Both the position numbers and the translations under genes were made by a program. The notes below the pieces were generated by a model. It was not told the DNA's origin and did not search any database. It worked only from the letters and a program-made list of their open reading frames with translations. Of a stretch of 64,000 bases of DNA, positions 1-9,268 are shown one piece after another (positions within the stretch are counted from its first letter, which is position 1; each line of letters starts with the position of its first letter). The stretch covers positions 1,612,001 to 1,676,000 of the forward strand of contig NC_017455.1 of the NCBI RefSeq assembly GCF_000165465.1, in the 5' to 3' direction. Source of the DNA: Halanaerobium praevalens DSM 2228 (lineage in GTDB: Bacteria > Bacillota > Halanaerobiia > Halanaerobiales > Halanaerobiaceae).

Positions 1-1468
1 TATCAACAGCTCTAAAAGATTTTAAAATTGGTGAGTCTTTAGCTAAAATCTCTGCTATAATTTGATATGCTTGTTGTTGTTTAGCAGAATCACTAGTTAT
101 TTTTAAATAATTAATTAAATTATTAAGTCTTTTATTTTTATAATTAAAATAGTTATTTGAAGAAGTTGAATAAAAATTATCAAATATAAATTCAAATTGA
201 TTTTGATAAGTATAACTCATTAAAATTAACTGATTTTCAAAATTATTATTTTTAAGACTTTTTAAATATTCAAGCCAATCATATTTTTTGAAAATAAAAT
301 CAATTTCTTTTTTTTCGAAATTTTGCTTTAAAAAAAGTGCAATTGCTCGACTTTGTTCACTATTATTAATATTTAAAAGAGCTAATGTATTTTTTTGAAT
401 ATGATTATCAATTAAATCAATTGGATTATTTTTAAAATTTGAATTATTTAATAACTCATTTTCAGACTGAAACGAATTAATAATTGAATTATTATCTAGT
501 TTAAATTTATTTTGCTTAAAAAATCTCTTTAATTTTTTTAGCTCAGTTCTATTGTTTTGTTCATCAGCAACTAATGCTAAAAAATAATAAAAATCTTTCT
601 TTTTTTGTTTTAACTGATAATTATTAAAATAATTTTTATGATCTTGATAATATTTAAGCTCTTTTGTATTTAATTGATATAAATCAAATTTATTATAATC
701 GTTTTTAAAATCCAAATTGGCAAAATTAAATTCAATTTGATTTACAGAGTTCAATTTTTTATTTAAATTGTTTTTTTGCCAATGCTCTTTATTTTTTTCT
801 AATAAAAGTCTATCTTTTAAAAAATTTTTAACCCTAAATCTACCTGTCCCAATTGGTTTTAAATCAAATTTATTTTCTGAGGCAGCTTGAACTGCTATAA
901 TTGCCATTGGTTTTTTAGCTAAATTATAAATAAAAGGATAATAAGATTCCTTTAACTCAATTCTTAATTGATATTCATCTATAACTTTAATACCCGAAAT
1001 ATTATTATCTGTCCCCTCTCTATAATTCTTATAGCCTTTAACTCTTTTTAACAAATCTGCATAAGGTGACTTGTTTTTTGGAGCAGCTAAATATTCAAAA
1101 TAATTTTTCCAAGCTTGTGCCTTAACCTTTCTCTCAGGCTGTGGAACCTCTATTCCTTTTTTTTCATATGCTTGAAAATAGATATCTTCTTTTAAAATAA
1201 AATCAAATACAGAAGCAGAATTATTTACTTCCCAACTTTTAGCCAAAAAGGGAACTATTTTTCCTTCTTGATCATATTTAACTAAATTCTCAAAAAGGTG
1301 ATTAATAATCATTAACTCACTTTCAGTTGAACCATAAATAGGATTTAAAGTAAAAGGCCTTTGCTTAATTTTTATTTTTAAATTATTTGTAGAATCAGCT
1401 GCCTTAAGATTAGGTACTAATAAAATAATAACTAAAAATGTTAAGAAAAAAATCTTTTTAAAATTCAT
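1..1468 (-). CDS. Extracellular solute-binding protein family 5, C-terminus outside window
   Basis: The frame opens with ATG at 1468 behind GGGGGAT and stays open to the window edge, giving 489 residues without a stop. Residues 1-23 form a signal peptide (basic MNFKK, hydrophobic core, cleavage after LKA) with no lipobox cysteine, so the product is probably a soluble periplasmic protein. After it comes a family 5 (peptide/nickel) binding-protein pattern: a PFTLNPIYG start, NHLFENLVKYD, and a GTGRFRVKNF segment where the family usually has GTGPY. The second half is rich in Asn, Lys and Phe and I cannot match it to the family by eye. A terminator separates it from the transporter operon upstream, so it needs its own promoter or read-through. 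The ligand is unknown. Confidence 0.75.
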   Translation of the reverse strand, partial: MNFKKIFFLTFLVIILLVPNLKAADSTNNLKIKIKQRPFTLNPIYGSTESELMIINHLFENLVKYDQEGKIVPFLAKSWEVNNSASVFDFILKEDIYFQAYEKKGIEVPQPERKVKAQAWKNYFEYLAAPKNKSPYADLLKRVKGYKNYREGTDNNISGIKVIDEYQLRIELKESYYPFIYNLAKKPMAIIAVQAASENKFDLKPIGTGRFRVKNFLKDRLLLEKNKEHWQKNNLNKKLNSVNQIEFNFANLDFKNDYNKFDLYQLNTKELKYYQDHKNYFNNYQLKQKKKDFYYFLALVADEQNNRTELKKLKRFFKQNKFKLDNNSIINSFQSENELLNNSNFKNNPIDLIDNHIQKNTLALLNINNSEQSRAIALFLKQNFEKKEIDFIFKKYDWLEYLKSLKNNNFENQLILMSYTYQNQFEFIFDNFYSTSSNNYFNYKNKRLNNLINYLKITSDSAKQQQAYQIIAEILAKDSPILKSFRAVD

Positions 1469-1514
1469 TTTTATCCCCCAACTAAATTAAATATTCTTGA
1501 TATTAATATTATTC

Positions 1515-1564
1515 TTTAAAAATAATAAAATCCCTGCCTTAATTAAATTTAATTAAGACAGGGA
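1515..1564 (-). terminator. Intrinsic terminator of the oligopeptide ABC operon
   Basis: Inverted repeat at 1531-1564: TCCCTG and CAGGGA arms extended by AT pairs. Read on the minus strand it is followed by a T-rich run (1515-1530). It lies 20 bp downstream of the last ATPase gene. Confidence 0.8.
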
Positions 1565-1584
1565 AAGAGATATAAGCTATTTAA

Positions 1585-2562
1585 TTATTCTTGTTCTAAT
1601 AAATGGCAGGCCGCAAAATGACCATCTCCATATTCTTTAAATTCAGGTTCTTTAACAGAACATAAATCAAAAGCTTTAGGACAACGAGGATGAAATCTAC
1701 AACCAGAAGGTGGATCTACTGGTGAAGGAACATCTCCTTTTAAAATAATTCTATCCTTTTTCTTTTTAGGATCTGCTTCTGGAATAGCAGATAATAATGA
1801 TTGAGTATATGGATGCATTGGATTTTGGAATAATTCTTCTTTTGAAGTTAATTCCACTATTTTACCTAAGTACATTACAGCTACTCGATCACTAATATGC
1901 TTCACTACACTTAAATCATGAGCGATAAAAAGATAAGTTAGCCCATATTCTTTTTGTAAATCCTGAAGTAAATTTACTACCTGAGCCTGAACCGATACAT
2001 CAAGTGCAGATACTGGTTCATCAGCAATAATTAATTTAGGATCAACTGCCAAAGCTCTAGCGACTCCGATTCTTTGTCTTTGACCACCACTAAATTCATG
2101 TGGATAACGGTGCATATATTCTGCACCTAAACCAACATTTTCTAAAATTTGCTTAACCCTTTGATTTCTTTCTTTTTTGTTTTTAGCTAATTTATGAATA
2201 TCTAAAGGTTCACCAACAATGTCAGCAACTGTCATTCTTGGATTAAGTGAGGCATAAGGATCCTGAAAAATAATTTGCATATCACGTCTAATCGCACGCA
2301 TTGATTTTTTATCTAGATCCATAACATTTTTACCTTCAAAAACAACTTCTCCAGCAGTTGCTTCTAAAAGTCTTAAAATTGTACGACCAGTAGTTGATTT
2401 ACCACAACCAGATTCTCCAACAAGACCGAGGGTTTCTCCTTCTTTAACTGCAAAGGAAATATCATCAACAGCTTTTACATGAGCAACTGTTTTCTTAAAT
2501 ATTCCTGCTTTAACTGGAAAATACTTTTTTAAATTTTTAACTTCTAATAAATTCTCAGCCAT
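1585..2562 (-). CDS. dppF: Oligopeptide/dipeptide ABC transporter ATP-binding protein (OppF/DppF)
   Basis: Cytoplasmic ATPase of a peptide importer, 325 residues, the usual length. Walker [10 protein letters not shown] is near residue 50, the Q-loop is in [12 protein letters not shown], the ABC signature is [15 protein letters not shown], and Walker B ends [12 protein letters not shown], followed by the switch histidine in FIAHDLSVV. The C-terminal extension carries the oligopeptide-family cysteine cluster (GCRFHPRCP...C...C), which in OppF/DppF relatives can hold an Fe-S cluster. Its ATG shares one base with the stop of the preceding dppD (TAATG), which implies translational coupling. It is the last gene of the operon, before the terminator at 1515-1564. 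The substrate (di- or oligopeptide) cannot be told from sequence. Confidence 0.92.
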   Translation of the reverse strand: MAENLLEVKNLKKYFPVKAGIFKKTVAHVKAVDDISFAVKEGETLGLVGESGCGKSTTGRTILRLLEATAGEVVFEGKNVMDLDKKSMRAIRRDMQIIFQDPYASLNPRMTVADIVGEPLDIHKLAKNKKERNQRVKQILENVGLGAEYMHRYPHEFSGGQRQRIGVARALAVDPKLIIADEPVSALDVSVQAQVVNLLQDLQKEYGLTYLFIAHDLSVVKHISDRVAVMYLGKIVELTSKEELFQNPMHPYTQSLLSAIPEADPKKKKDRIILKGDVPSPVDPPSGCRFHPRCPKAFDLCSVKEPEFKEYGDGHFAACHLLEQE

Positions 2563-3593
2563 TATTCTAAAACACCCCGATCCTCATAAATTCTTTCTCC
2601 TCTTTTTTTAACTTCTTCTAAATCTTCATAACGCCAACAACGAACTTTATGTCCTTCTGCTGCATTTTCTAAAGGTGGTTCTTCATTGTAACATTTACCT
2701 TCAGCTAAAGGACAGCGAGTATTAAACTTACATCCTTCTGGAAAATTCAAAGGAGAAGGTACACTACCAGGAATCGCTTCTAAACGATCTACATCTTTAT
2801 CTAATTTTGGGATTGAATTCATTAACCCCCAAGTATAAGGGTGTTTAGGATCTGCAAATAAAGTATCTACATCTGTATATTCTACTACTTTACCAGCATA
2901 CATTACTGCTACTCTATCTGAAACCTCAGCAATTACTCCTAAGTCATGAGTAATCATCATAATTGACATTCCATAACTTTTTTTAAGCGAATTCATTAAT
3001 TCCAAAATTTGAGCCTGAATTGTTACATCAAGAGCTGTTGTAGGTTCATCTGCAATCAATAATTGAGGATCACAACTTAAAGCCATTGCAATCATAACTC
3101 TTTGTCTCATACCACCAGATAATTGATGAGGATATTCATCTACTCTCTGTTCAGGGAGTGGAATACCTACTTTTTGCAGCATATCGATAGCCTGTTTTTT
3201 TGCTTCTTTTCTATTTACCTTTTTATGCAGCATAATCGCTTCCATAATTTGATCTCCAACTGTATAAACAGGATTTAAAGAAGTCATTGGTTCCTGAAAA
3301 ATCATAGAAATATCATTACCACGAATTTGCCGCATTTCTTTTTCACTAATTTTAGTTAAATCTTTACCTTTAAATTTTATTTCTCCACCTGCAATTTCTC
3401 CAGGAGGGGATTCAACTAATCTCATTATTGATAAAGAAGTAACACTTTTACCACATCCTGACTCACCTACTATACCTAAAGTTTCACCAGGATAAATTTC
3501 ATAATCTACTCCGTCGACAGCTTTAACTACTCCTTCTTCTGTATAAAAATAAGTTTTTAAGTTATTTACTTCTACTAAAGCTTCTTTACTCAA
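2562..3593 (-). CDS. dppD: Oligopeptide/dipeptide ABC transporter ATP-binding protein (OppD/DppD)
   Basis: Partner ATPase of the same importer. Walker A is GESGCGKSV, the signature [15 protein letters not shown], Walker [13 protein letters not shown], and the H-loop MITHDLGVI. The C-terminal oligopeptide-transport extension has the cysteine pattern [15 protein letters not shown]...C. I place the start at TTG 3593 because AGGTGA lies 5 nt ahead of it; the in-frame GTG at 3602 overlaps that ribosome-binding site. Order in the transcript is A-B-C-D-F, as in classical opp/dpp operons. Confidence 0.92.
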   Translation of the reverse strand: MSKEALVEVNNLKTYFYTEEGVVKAVDGVDYEIYPGETLGIVGESGCGKSVTSLSIMRLVESPPGEIAGGEIKFKGKDLTKISEKEMRQIRGNDISMIFQEPMTSLNPVYTVGDQIMEAIMLHKKVNRKEAKKQAIDMLQKVGIPLPEQRVDEYPHQLSGGMRQRVMIAMALSCDPQLLIADEPTTALDVTIQAQILELMNSLKKSYGMSIMMITHDLGVIAEVSDRVAVMYAGKVVEYTDVDTLFADPKHPYTWGLMNSIPKLDKDVDRLEAIPGSVPSPLNFPEGCKFNTRCPLAEGKCYNEEPPLENAAEGHKVRCWRYEDLEEVKKRGERIYEDRGVLE

Positions 3594-3635
3594 CAAATTC
3601 ACCTACCTTATTAAAGTCTAATTAAATTAACAATA

Positions 3636-4511
3636 CTAATTAAGTTTAGGATCTAAAATGTCACGGAAAGCATCTCCGATTAAATTCCATGATAAACAGA
3701 ACAATGTAATTGCTATCCCTGGAATAATCAAAGTATACCAATAGTATAAAGGATTACCTTCTACTCCTAAAATCCAATTACGAGCAAAAGAAATCATTTG
3801 TCCCCAATCTGCATAACCTTCTGGAGCTCCTACTCCTAAAAAACTAAGAGTAGATGCCGTAATAACCATTGATCCCATTCTCATTGAGGCCTGAATTACA
3901 ACTGGGAAAATTGTATTCAAAATGATATGCCTAAAGATAATTCTAAAATCATTTGCTCCTAAAGCAAGAGCTGCCTGAACAAACTCATCTTCTTTAACTG
4001 ATAAGACTTGAGACCTCATTAGACGAGCAGTACTCATCCAACTAAAGGTTATTAAGGCTAACATTACATTATCTATTCCCTGACCTAAAATTGTCACTAA
4101 AACTATAGTTGCAATTATAAAAGGAATTGACATAAATATATCAGTAATTCTCATTAATATTTCATCAATCCAGCCACCATAATAAGCTGCTACTGTACCA
4201 AGTAAAATACCAACTGAAGTACTAATTCCAACTACAATTAATCCAATCCTAAAAGCAGTTCTTGTTCCCCAAACAATTCCATAAAATATATCATATTGGC
4301 CTTCAGTTGTTCCAAAAATATGTTCTTCACTTGGAGGCTGTGGTTCTGTTGACCAGCCTGCTCTTGGAATTAAATAAGGTTCATCTGCATCACGAGGTGG
4401 TGCAATCCAAGGTGCAAAAACTGCAATCACTATAAAAAATAAGATTATTAAAATACCAAACAAAGATATTTTATTTTGTAATAAACGTTTAATAACTTCT
4501 TGCCATTCCAC
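3636..4511 (-). CDS. dppC: Peptide ABC transporter permease (OppC/DppC)
   Basis: Inner-membrane permease, about 291 residues, with the OppC N-terminal transmembrane segment (SLFGILIILFFIVIAVFAP) and five further helices. The EAA loop that contacts the ATPases is visible as AALALGANDFRIIFRHIILN. I prefer the GTG start at 4511: GGAGTGA, which overlaps the dppB stop codon, sits 7 nt upstream, so translation would be coupled. A longer in-frame TTG start at 4544 has no ribosome-binding site. The long periplasmic loop after helix 1 is typical of OppC. Confidence 0.9.
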   Translation of the reverse strand: MEWQEVIKRLLQNKISLFGILIILFFIVIAVFAPWIAPPRDADEPYLIPRAGWSTEPQPPSEEHIFGTTEGQYDIFYGIVWGTRTAFRIGLIVVGISTSVGILLGTVAAYYGGWIDEILMRITDIFMSIPFIIATIVLVTILGQGIDNVMLALITFSWMSTARLMRSQVLSVKEDEFVQAALALGANDFRIIFRHIILNTIFPVVIQASMRMGSMVITASTLSFLGVGAPEGYADWGQMISFARNWILGVEGNPLYYWYTLIIPGIAITLFCLSWNLIGDAFRDILDPKLN

Positions 4512-4518
4512 TACATGA

Positions 4519-5553
4519 TCACTCCAATCTAATTCTAGGGTCAATTATTGCATAAGAAACATCGACAAATAAATTAATCAAAATCAAGAGAAAACCAAAA
4601 TATAAAGCTCCTCCTAAAACACCTGGATAATCAAGCTGTTGAGCAGAATTAGCCATAAATTGACCTAGGCCTCTTATGTTAAAAATACTTTCAACAATAA
4701 CTAGACCTCCTGCTAAACCTAATATCATCTGACCAGCAACTGTAACAACCGGAATTAAAGCATTTCGAACAGCATGTTTATAGACTACAATGTTGTCTGC
4801 AAGCCCTTTAGCTCTAGCAGTCCGGATATAATCTTTTTTTAATGTTTCTAACATATTAGAACGAGTGATTCTTAATATAAAAGCCCACCATAAAATTGAA
4901 ATTGTCATTACTGGAGCTATCATATGTCTAATTGCATCTAAAACAATAGCAAAATCAAAATTTAAAATTCCATCTAAAATATACATGCCAGTATAATTAA
5001 TAAATTCTGCCGAACTAACTATTTCAGTAGCCCAATTAGATAATCTTCCTGGAGGCAGCCAACCTAAAACTCCATAGAAAATCATTAAAACTAATAAACC
5101 AAAAACAAAAGAGGGAAAAGACCATCCAACTACTGCAAAAATTCTAATTATATGATCTATGGCCTTGTTATGATGAACCGCCGATAAAACCCCTAAAATA
5201 ACACCACCAAAAATAACAGGTATTAAAGATAGTAAAGCTAATTCTATAGTAGCTGGGAATCTATCAGAAATTGCTTTGGTTACAGGTGCTCCTGCAGATT
5301 CTGACCAACCAAAATCACCTTTGACAACTCCACCAATCCAACGTCCATATTGTTCATACCAGGGATCATCAAGGCCATATTTGGCTATTAATTGATCAAC
5401 ATCCTCTACTCCTTTTAATTGAGCTGGATCAGTAATATAAGTACTTAACCTTTGATAAGGACCTAACATCATAATCATTGAAAAAATCAATAAACTTACC
5501 CCAAAGAGGATTATCGGAAGTATTAATAAACGTCTTGCAATATAAGCTATCAT
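4519..5553 (-). CDS. dppB: Peptide ABC transporter permease (OppB/DppB)
   Basis: Inner-membrane permease of 344 residues with about six transmembrane helices. It starts with the family pattern IARRLLILPIILFGVSLLIF and carries the EAA-type loop TARAKGLADNIVVYKHAVRNALIPVVT. A conserved RGLGQFM segment lies near the C-terminus. ATG at 5553 is preceded by GGATGGATATAGAGG. The first 100 residues hold the extended periplasmic region found in OppB relatives. It follows the solute-binding gene across a 105-bp gap containing a strong hairpin. Confidence 0.92.
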   Translation of the reverse strand: MIAYIARRLLILPIILFGVSLLIFSMIMMLGPYQRLSTYITDPAQLKGVEDVDQLIAKYGLDDPWYEQYGRWIGGVVKGDFGWSESAGAPVTKAISDRFPATIELALLSLIPVIFGGVILGVLSAVHHNKAIDHIIRIFAVVGWSFPSFVFGLLVLMIFYGVLGWLPPGRLSNWATEIVSSAEFINYTGMYILDGILNFDFAIVLDAIRHMIAPVMTISILWWAFILRITRSNMLETLKKDYIRTARAKGLADNIVVYKHAVRNALIPVVTVAGQMILGLAGGLVIVESIFNIRGLGQFMANSAQQLDYPGVLGGALYFGFLLILINLFVDVSYAIIDPRIRLE

Positions 5554-5594
5554 CCTCTATATCCATCCTTTCCAACTTTTTTATTATATATACA

Positions 5595-5632
5595 ATAAAT
5601 GGCTGAGGAAAAAATATTCCTCAGCCATTTAT
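5595..5632 (-). terminator. Perfect 16-bp hairpin between solute-binding protein and permease genes
   Basis: Arms at 5595-5610 and 5617-5632 pair perfectly (ATAAATGGCTGAGGAA and its complement) around a 6-nt loop. On the minus strand no uninterrupted T run follows. It is therefore more likely a partial terminator or an mRNA-stabilising 3' end that lets the upstream binding-protein gene be expressed above the membrane genes. Confidence 0.7.
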
Positions 5633-5658
5633 CGAAATATTTTTTCTAAATATTTATT

Positions 5659-7470
5659 TTATTTATCTAATGAATAAAAATACTGTCCTGGATCTCTAAT
5701 TGGATCATAATACCAACCTTTTATCCAATCTCTCATAACAACCTGAGCTGTTGGTTGATAGAGATAAAAATCAGTTGCATTTTCATGAGCTATTTTCTGA
5801 ATTTCTTTATAAATCTCAGCTCTTGCTTCTGGATCAGTTAAGGAAATTGCTTCAGCAATTAAAGGATCAATATTTTCTTCAGCAAATTCTTTATAAGATT
5901 CACCTTTAAATCCACCATAAGTTCCTGTGCTGCTCACAAAAGGTATGACAAAGTTATGAGGATCAGCATAATCTGCTCCCCAAGCTATAAACCCTAAAGT
6001 AAACTTATGAGCAATTATTTTATCAAGGTAAGATGCCCACTGTACACCACGTACATTAACTTTAAATTTAGGATTAATACTCTCAACATAATATTTAATC
6101 ATATCAGTAGCACTTTTACGAACATTATTTCCTGTATTATAAAGAATTGTTATTTCAAATCCTTTTTCCCATAATTCTCCATCAAAAGCCTTTTTGAAAT
6201 GTTCTTCAGCTTTATCTAAATCAAAGTCATAAGTTGGAGAATCATCACTATAACCTAATAATGGCTTAGGAATTGGCCCATGTCCCTGCTGACCATCACC
6301 ATCTAAAACTTCATTAAGAAAAGCATCATAATTCATAGAATATAAAAATCCTTTTCTAACATTAATATCATTAAAGAAATCAGAAGGAACTCCTTTTCCA
6401 TCTAATTTACCACTATGAACATCAGGATTACCTTCAGTAGCTATACTATAATTCATTAAACCAGCACCCATATAGATATTTGGTAAACCAGTAATTACTT
6501 CTACCCCATCCATATTTTCAACCTGGTTCATATACTGCTTATCTACATAAACTAAATCAGCATCTCCACGCTCTAACATTAGTTTGCGAGTTGACCATTC
6601 ATCAATCATTTTAATAATTACTTTTTTGATTGAAGCTGGTTCTCTCCAGTAATCATTATGTCTATTTAATATTATTTCTTCTCCATTAACCCATTTAACA
6701 AATTCATAAGGTCCTGTACCATTCATTTTGTTAAATAGTGGATCGTCTTGTTTAGAAGGATTAGTATATTGAGCAATAGTTTCTGCTTTACCATCCCATC
6801 CTCCTTGCTCAATTGTCCATTCTTTATCTAAAATAGAAGCAACCCCATTATTTTGCACAATAATACTTAAAAATGGAGGAAATGCCTTTGGTAAATGAAA
6901 AACAACACTATTACCATCTATTTCGATTGATTTTTCTAAATATGCATAAACTTCAGCAGATTCTGCAGCAGTTAAATCTTTAGCTGCTTTTTCTTCTCCT
7001 AAAACTTCTTCAATCACAGCTGCCAAAGAACTTTTTTGTACTAAAGGTGAATAAATCATTGTAGCTGGTCCACCATCACGATCTTGAATTAGAGATCTTA
7101 AAAAACTATATTTAACATCTTCTGGAGTTAATTTATTTCCATTATGAAATACTACATCTTCTCTGATTGGAAATTCATAAACTGTACCATTTTCTCTAAT
7201 TAAACCATTTTCTACAGTTGGAACTTCTGTTGCTAATTGAGGTAAAAATTTAGTTGTATCACCTTTATCAAACTTAATTAAATTTTCATAAACATTATTT
7301 ACAATCTCTGCACTTGCGGAATCATATTGGAAATGAGGATCAAGACTATCAATAGTTCCCATATTAACTTCTACAAATGTATCAGGATTCTTAACTTCCT
7401 GAGCACCTACCACTGAAATCACTGAGAAAACTAAAACTAAACTTAATAAAATTATTAATTTTTTTTGCAT
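5659..7470 (-). CDS. dppA: Oligopeptide-binding periplasmic protein (SBP family 5)
   Basis: Captures peptides for the downstream permease and ATPases. 603 residues. The signal peptide ends near VVGAQ and has no lipobox cysteine. The family 5 hallmarks are in order: LDPHFQYDSASAEIVNNVYENL, IREDVVFHNGNKLTPEDVKYSF, NGTGPYEFVKW, NRHNDYW and DPHNFVIPFVSS. The ATG at 7470 follows GGAGGG. A sigma-A promoter lies about 180 bp upstream (7651-7679). A soluble rather than lipid-anchored binding protein fits a cell with an outer membrane. The ligand could also be an oligosaccharide or nickel, because the family is broad. Confidence 0.9.
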   Translation of the reverse strand: MQKKLIILLSLVLVFSVISVVGAQEVKNPDTFVEVNMGTIDSLDPHFQYDSASAEIVNNVYENLIKFDKGDTTKFLPQLATEVPTVENGLIRENGTVYEFPIREDVVFHNGNKLTPEDVKYSFLRSLIQDRDGGPATMIYSPLVQKSSLAAVIEEVLGEEKAAKDLTAAESAEVYAYLEKSIEIDGNSVVFHLPKAFPPFLSIIVQNNGVASILDKEWTIEQGGWDGKAETIAQYTNPSKQDDPLFNKMNGTGPYEFVKWVNGEEIILNRHNDYWREPASIKKVIIKMIDEWSTRKLMLERGDADLVYVDKQYMNQVENMDGVEVITGLPNIYMGAGLMNYSIATEGNPDVHSGKLDGKGVPSDFFNDINVRKGFLYSMNYDAFLNEVLDGDGQQGHGPIPKPLLGYSDDSPTYDFDLDKAEEHFKKAFDGELWEKGFEITILYNTGNNVRKSATDMIKYYVESINPKFKVNVRGVQWASYLDKIIAHKFTLGFIAWGADYADPHNFVIPFVSSTGTYGGFKGESYKEFAEENIDPLIAEAISLTDPEARAEIYKEIQKIAHENATDFYLYQPTAQVVMRDWIKGWYYDPIRDPGQYFYSLDK

Positions 7471-7650
7471 ACTCGAATTTCCCTCCTAATAATTAATTTA
7501 ATTAACAAATTAACATAAAAAAATAATCCTAAGCCATAGTTTTAACAATTTTTTTAATTTTGCTAATAATCGCCCCCTTTAAGCTAAATATCAACTCAAT
7601 AAGAAAAAAATGCTAATACAGTTATATTATTTTAAATTTACCTATCTTAA

Positions 7651-7679
7651 ATTATATAATTAATTTACAAAAAAATCAA
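7651..7679 (-). promoter_or_regulatory. Sigma-A promoter of the peptide transporter operon
   Basis: TTGATT (7674-7679), 17-bp spacer, TATAAT (7651-7656) on the minus strand, about 180 bp upstream of the solute-binding gene. The rest of 7471-7650 is an AT-rich leader with no structure I could assign. Confidence 0.7.
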
Positions 7680-7697
7680 GTTGTATCCAATTATATC

Positions 7698-8252
7698 TTA
7701 ATTTCTTTGGTAATAATTCCTAGTTGAAATAACTCTTCTGACAAAATTATCTGTTTCAGAAAATGGTAATTTTAACTCTAAATCAGCCTGCCAGCCTTGA
7801 TTAGTCCATTGTCTAACATTATCTTCACCAGCATTATAAGCTGCAATAGCTTTTATTAAGTTTTTGTCAAATTTTTGATATAGATAAGCAAAATACCAAC
7901 TTCCAAATTTAATATTTGTTTCTGGATTTGTTAAATCTTCTAATTTGAAATCTTCATAATTAAGTTCTTCTGCTATCCAAAAGGCAGTAGTTGGCATCAA
8001 TTGCATTAAACCTATAGCTCCTTTATGTGACTTAATATTTTTATTAAATCTACTTTCTACATAAATTAAAGCTGTTAATAATTCTTTATCTAAAGAAAAT
8101 TGCTCAGCATATTTGTCAATTTCTTTTTGATATCTTATTGTAGAAAAATTTCTCCTAACTGTCCATAAATCAAGATTGTTAAAAAATAAAAATCCTAAAA
8201 AAACAGTTAGAAGAAATACTATAATTAGTTTATTTAAATTCTTTCTCAACAA
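7698..8252 (-). CDS. Lytic transglycosylase, SLT family 1, membrane-anchored
   Basis: Cleaves the glycan strands of peptidoglycan. 184 residues, a compact single-domain enzyme. One transmembrane anchor lies at about residues 9-25, then the SLT domain with the catalytic glutamate in ALIYVESRFN, followed by GAIGLMQLMPTTA and AIAAYNAGEDNVRQW, all standard family 1 motifs. The TTG start at 8252 has AGGAGG 10 nt upstream. The gene follows coaE-mgsA by 19 bp. In clostridial genomes a small lytic transglycosylase commonly closes the polA-coaE cluster, which agrees with this placement. Confidence 0.9.
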   Translation of the reverse strand: MLRKNLNKLIIVFLLTVFLGFLFFNNLDLWTVRRNFSTIRYQKEIDKYAEQFSLDKELLTALIYVESRFNKNIKSHKGAIGLMQLMPTTAFWIAEELNYEDFKLEDLTNPETNIKFGSWYFAYLYQKFDKNLIKAIAAYNAGEDNVRQWTNQGWQADLELKLPFSETDNFVRRVISTRNYYQRN

Positions 8253-8271
8253 ATTATTTTATCCTCCTAGT

Positions 8272-9252
8272 TTAAGTCTTATTTTTTTCGGCTAAAGAAT
8301 GGATAATCATTTCTGCAGTTGCTAGATTTGTGGCAAGAGGGATTTGATGAACATCACATAATCTCAGTAATGCACTAACATCAGGCTCATGTGGTTGAGC
8401 AGTTAAAGGATCTCTTAAAAATATCACTCCATCTAAACGTCCCTTTGCTATTTCAGCACCAATCATCTGATCTCCACCAATTGGACCAGAAGCCATCCTT
8501 TCAATTTCTAAGCCAGTTTCTTCAATTAAGCGTTGACCTGTTGTCCCAGTCGCTATCAACCTCATTTTTTTTAAGACTTCTTTATGCTTTTGGGCAAATT
8601 TTATCATATCTTCCTTTTTTTCATCATGAGCAACTAAAGCTATTCTAATCAATTTAGAATCCACTCCTTTTAAAATTTTATTCCAATTAGAGTCTAATTT
8701 AGATTTTAAAGACTTAATACTCGAATTATTTTCAATTATTATATCGGCTTTTGGCTTTTTTTCTTCTAAACTCATTTGAGATTTTATTCTTTTTAATGCC
8801 TCTTTTTGATTAAGTCCATTTCTCTTTTTCAATCTTTTAATTTGCTCTTTTTGGGAACTAGAAATTAGCCAAACTTGATCACAAAAATAATCTAAACCAG
8901 TTTCAAATAAAAGTGGAGCCATAAAAATAACTAGTTCATCATTAGCTAAATATTGATGAGCTTTTTCCTTCATTTTATAAATAATTAAAGGATGTAATAA
9001 TGATTCCAATTTTTTTCTTTTAGCTGAATCAGAAAATATTATTTGACCTAACTTTTCTCTATCAAGCTCTTTTTTTTCTGTTAATACTTTTTCACCAAAT
9101 TCATCTACAATCAACTGCCAACCTTTTTTACCTCTTTGACTAAGTTGATGTGAAATTTGATCTGCATCAATAATTTTAGCTCCCTTTTTTTCTAAATATA
9201 AAGCAGCAGTTGATTTACCAGTCGCAATTCCACCAGTTAAACCTATAATCAT
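8272..9252 (-). CDS. coaE-mgsA: Dephospho-CoA kinase fused to methylglyoxal synthase
   Basis: Two complete enzymes in one 326-residue frame. Residues 1 to about 195 are dephospho-CoA kinase, the last step of CoA synthesis: P-loop [12 protein letters not shown], then [17 protein letters not shown] and [10 protein letters not shown]. Residues about 202-326 match methylglyoxal synthase, which turns dihydroxyacetone phosphate into methylglyoxal: [36 protein letters not shown], and [19 protein letters not shown]. The catalytic Asp in GGDQ and the His/Asp of PHEPD are kept. There is no stop or frameshift between the halves. The ATG at 9252 follows AGGTGG; the in-frame GTG at 9261 overlaps that site. 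It lies 16 bp after mutM, in an otherwise standard polA-mutM-coaE-slt operon. Confidence 0.93.
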   Translation of the reverse strand: MIIGLTGGIATGKSTAALYLEKKGAKIIDADQISHQLSQRGKKGWQLIVDEFGEKVLTEKKELDREKLGQIIFSDSAKRKKLESLLHPLIIYKMKEKAHQYLANDELVIFMAPLLFETGLDYFCDQVWLISSSQKEQIKRLKKRNGLNQKEALKRIKSQMSLEEKKPKADIIIENNSSIKSLKSKLDSNWNKILKGVDSKLIRIALVAHDEKKEDMIKFAQKHKEVLKKMRLIATGTTGQRLIEETGLEIERMASGPIGGDQMIGAEIAKGRLDGVIFLRDPLTAQPHEPDVSALLRLCDVHQIPLATNLATAEMIIHSLAEKNKT

Positions 9253-9268
9253 TTTATCCACCTACCTT

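Noticed and set aside
8391-8648. Plus-strand open frame of 85 codons
   Set aside because: It is antisense to the MgsA part of the fusion gene, has no ribosome-binding site and no recognisable domain.
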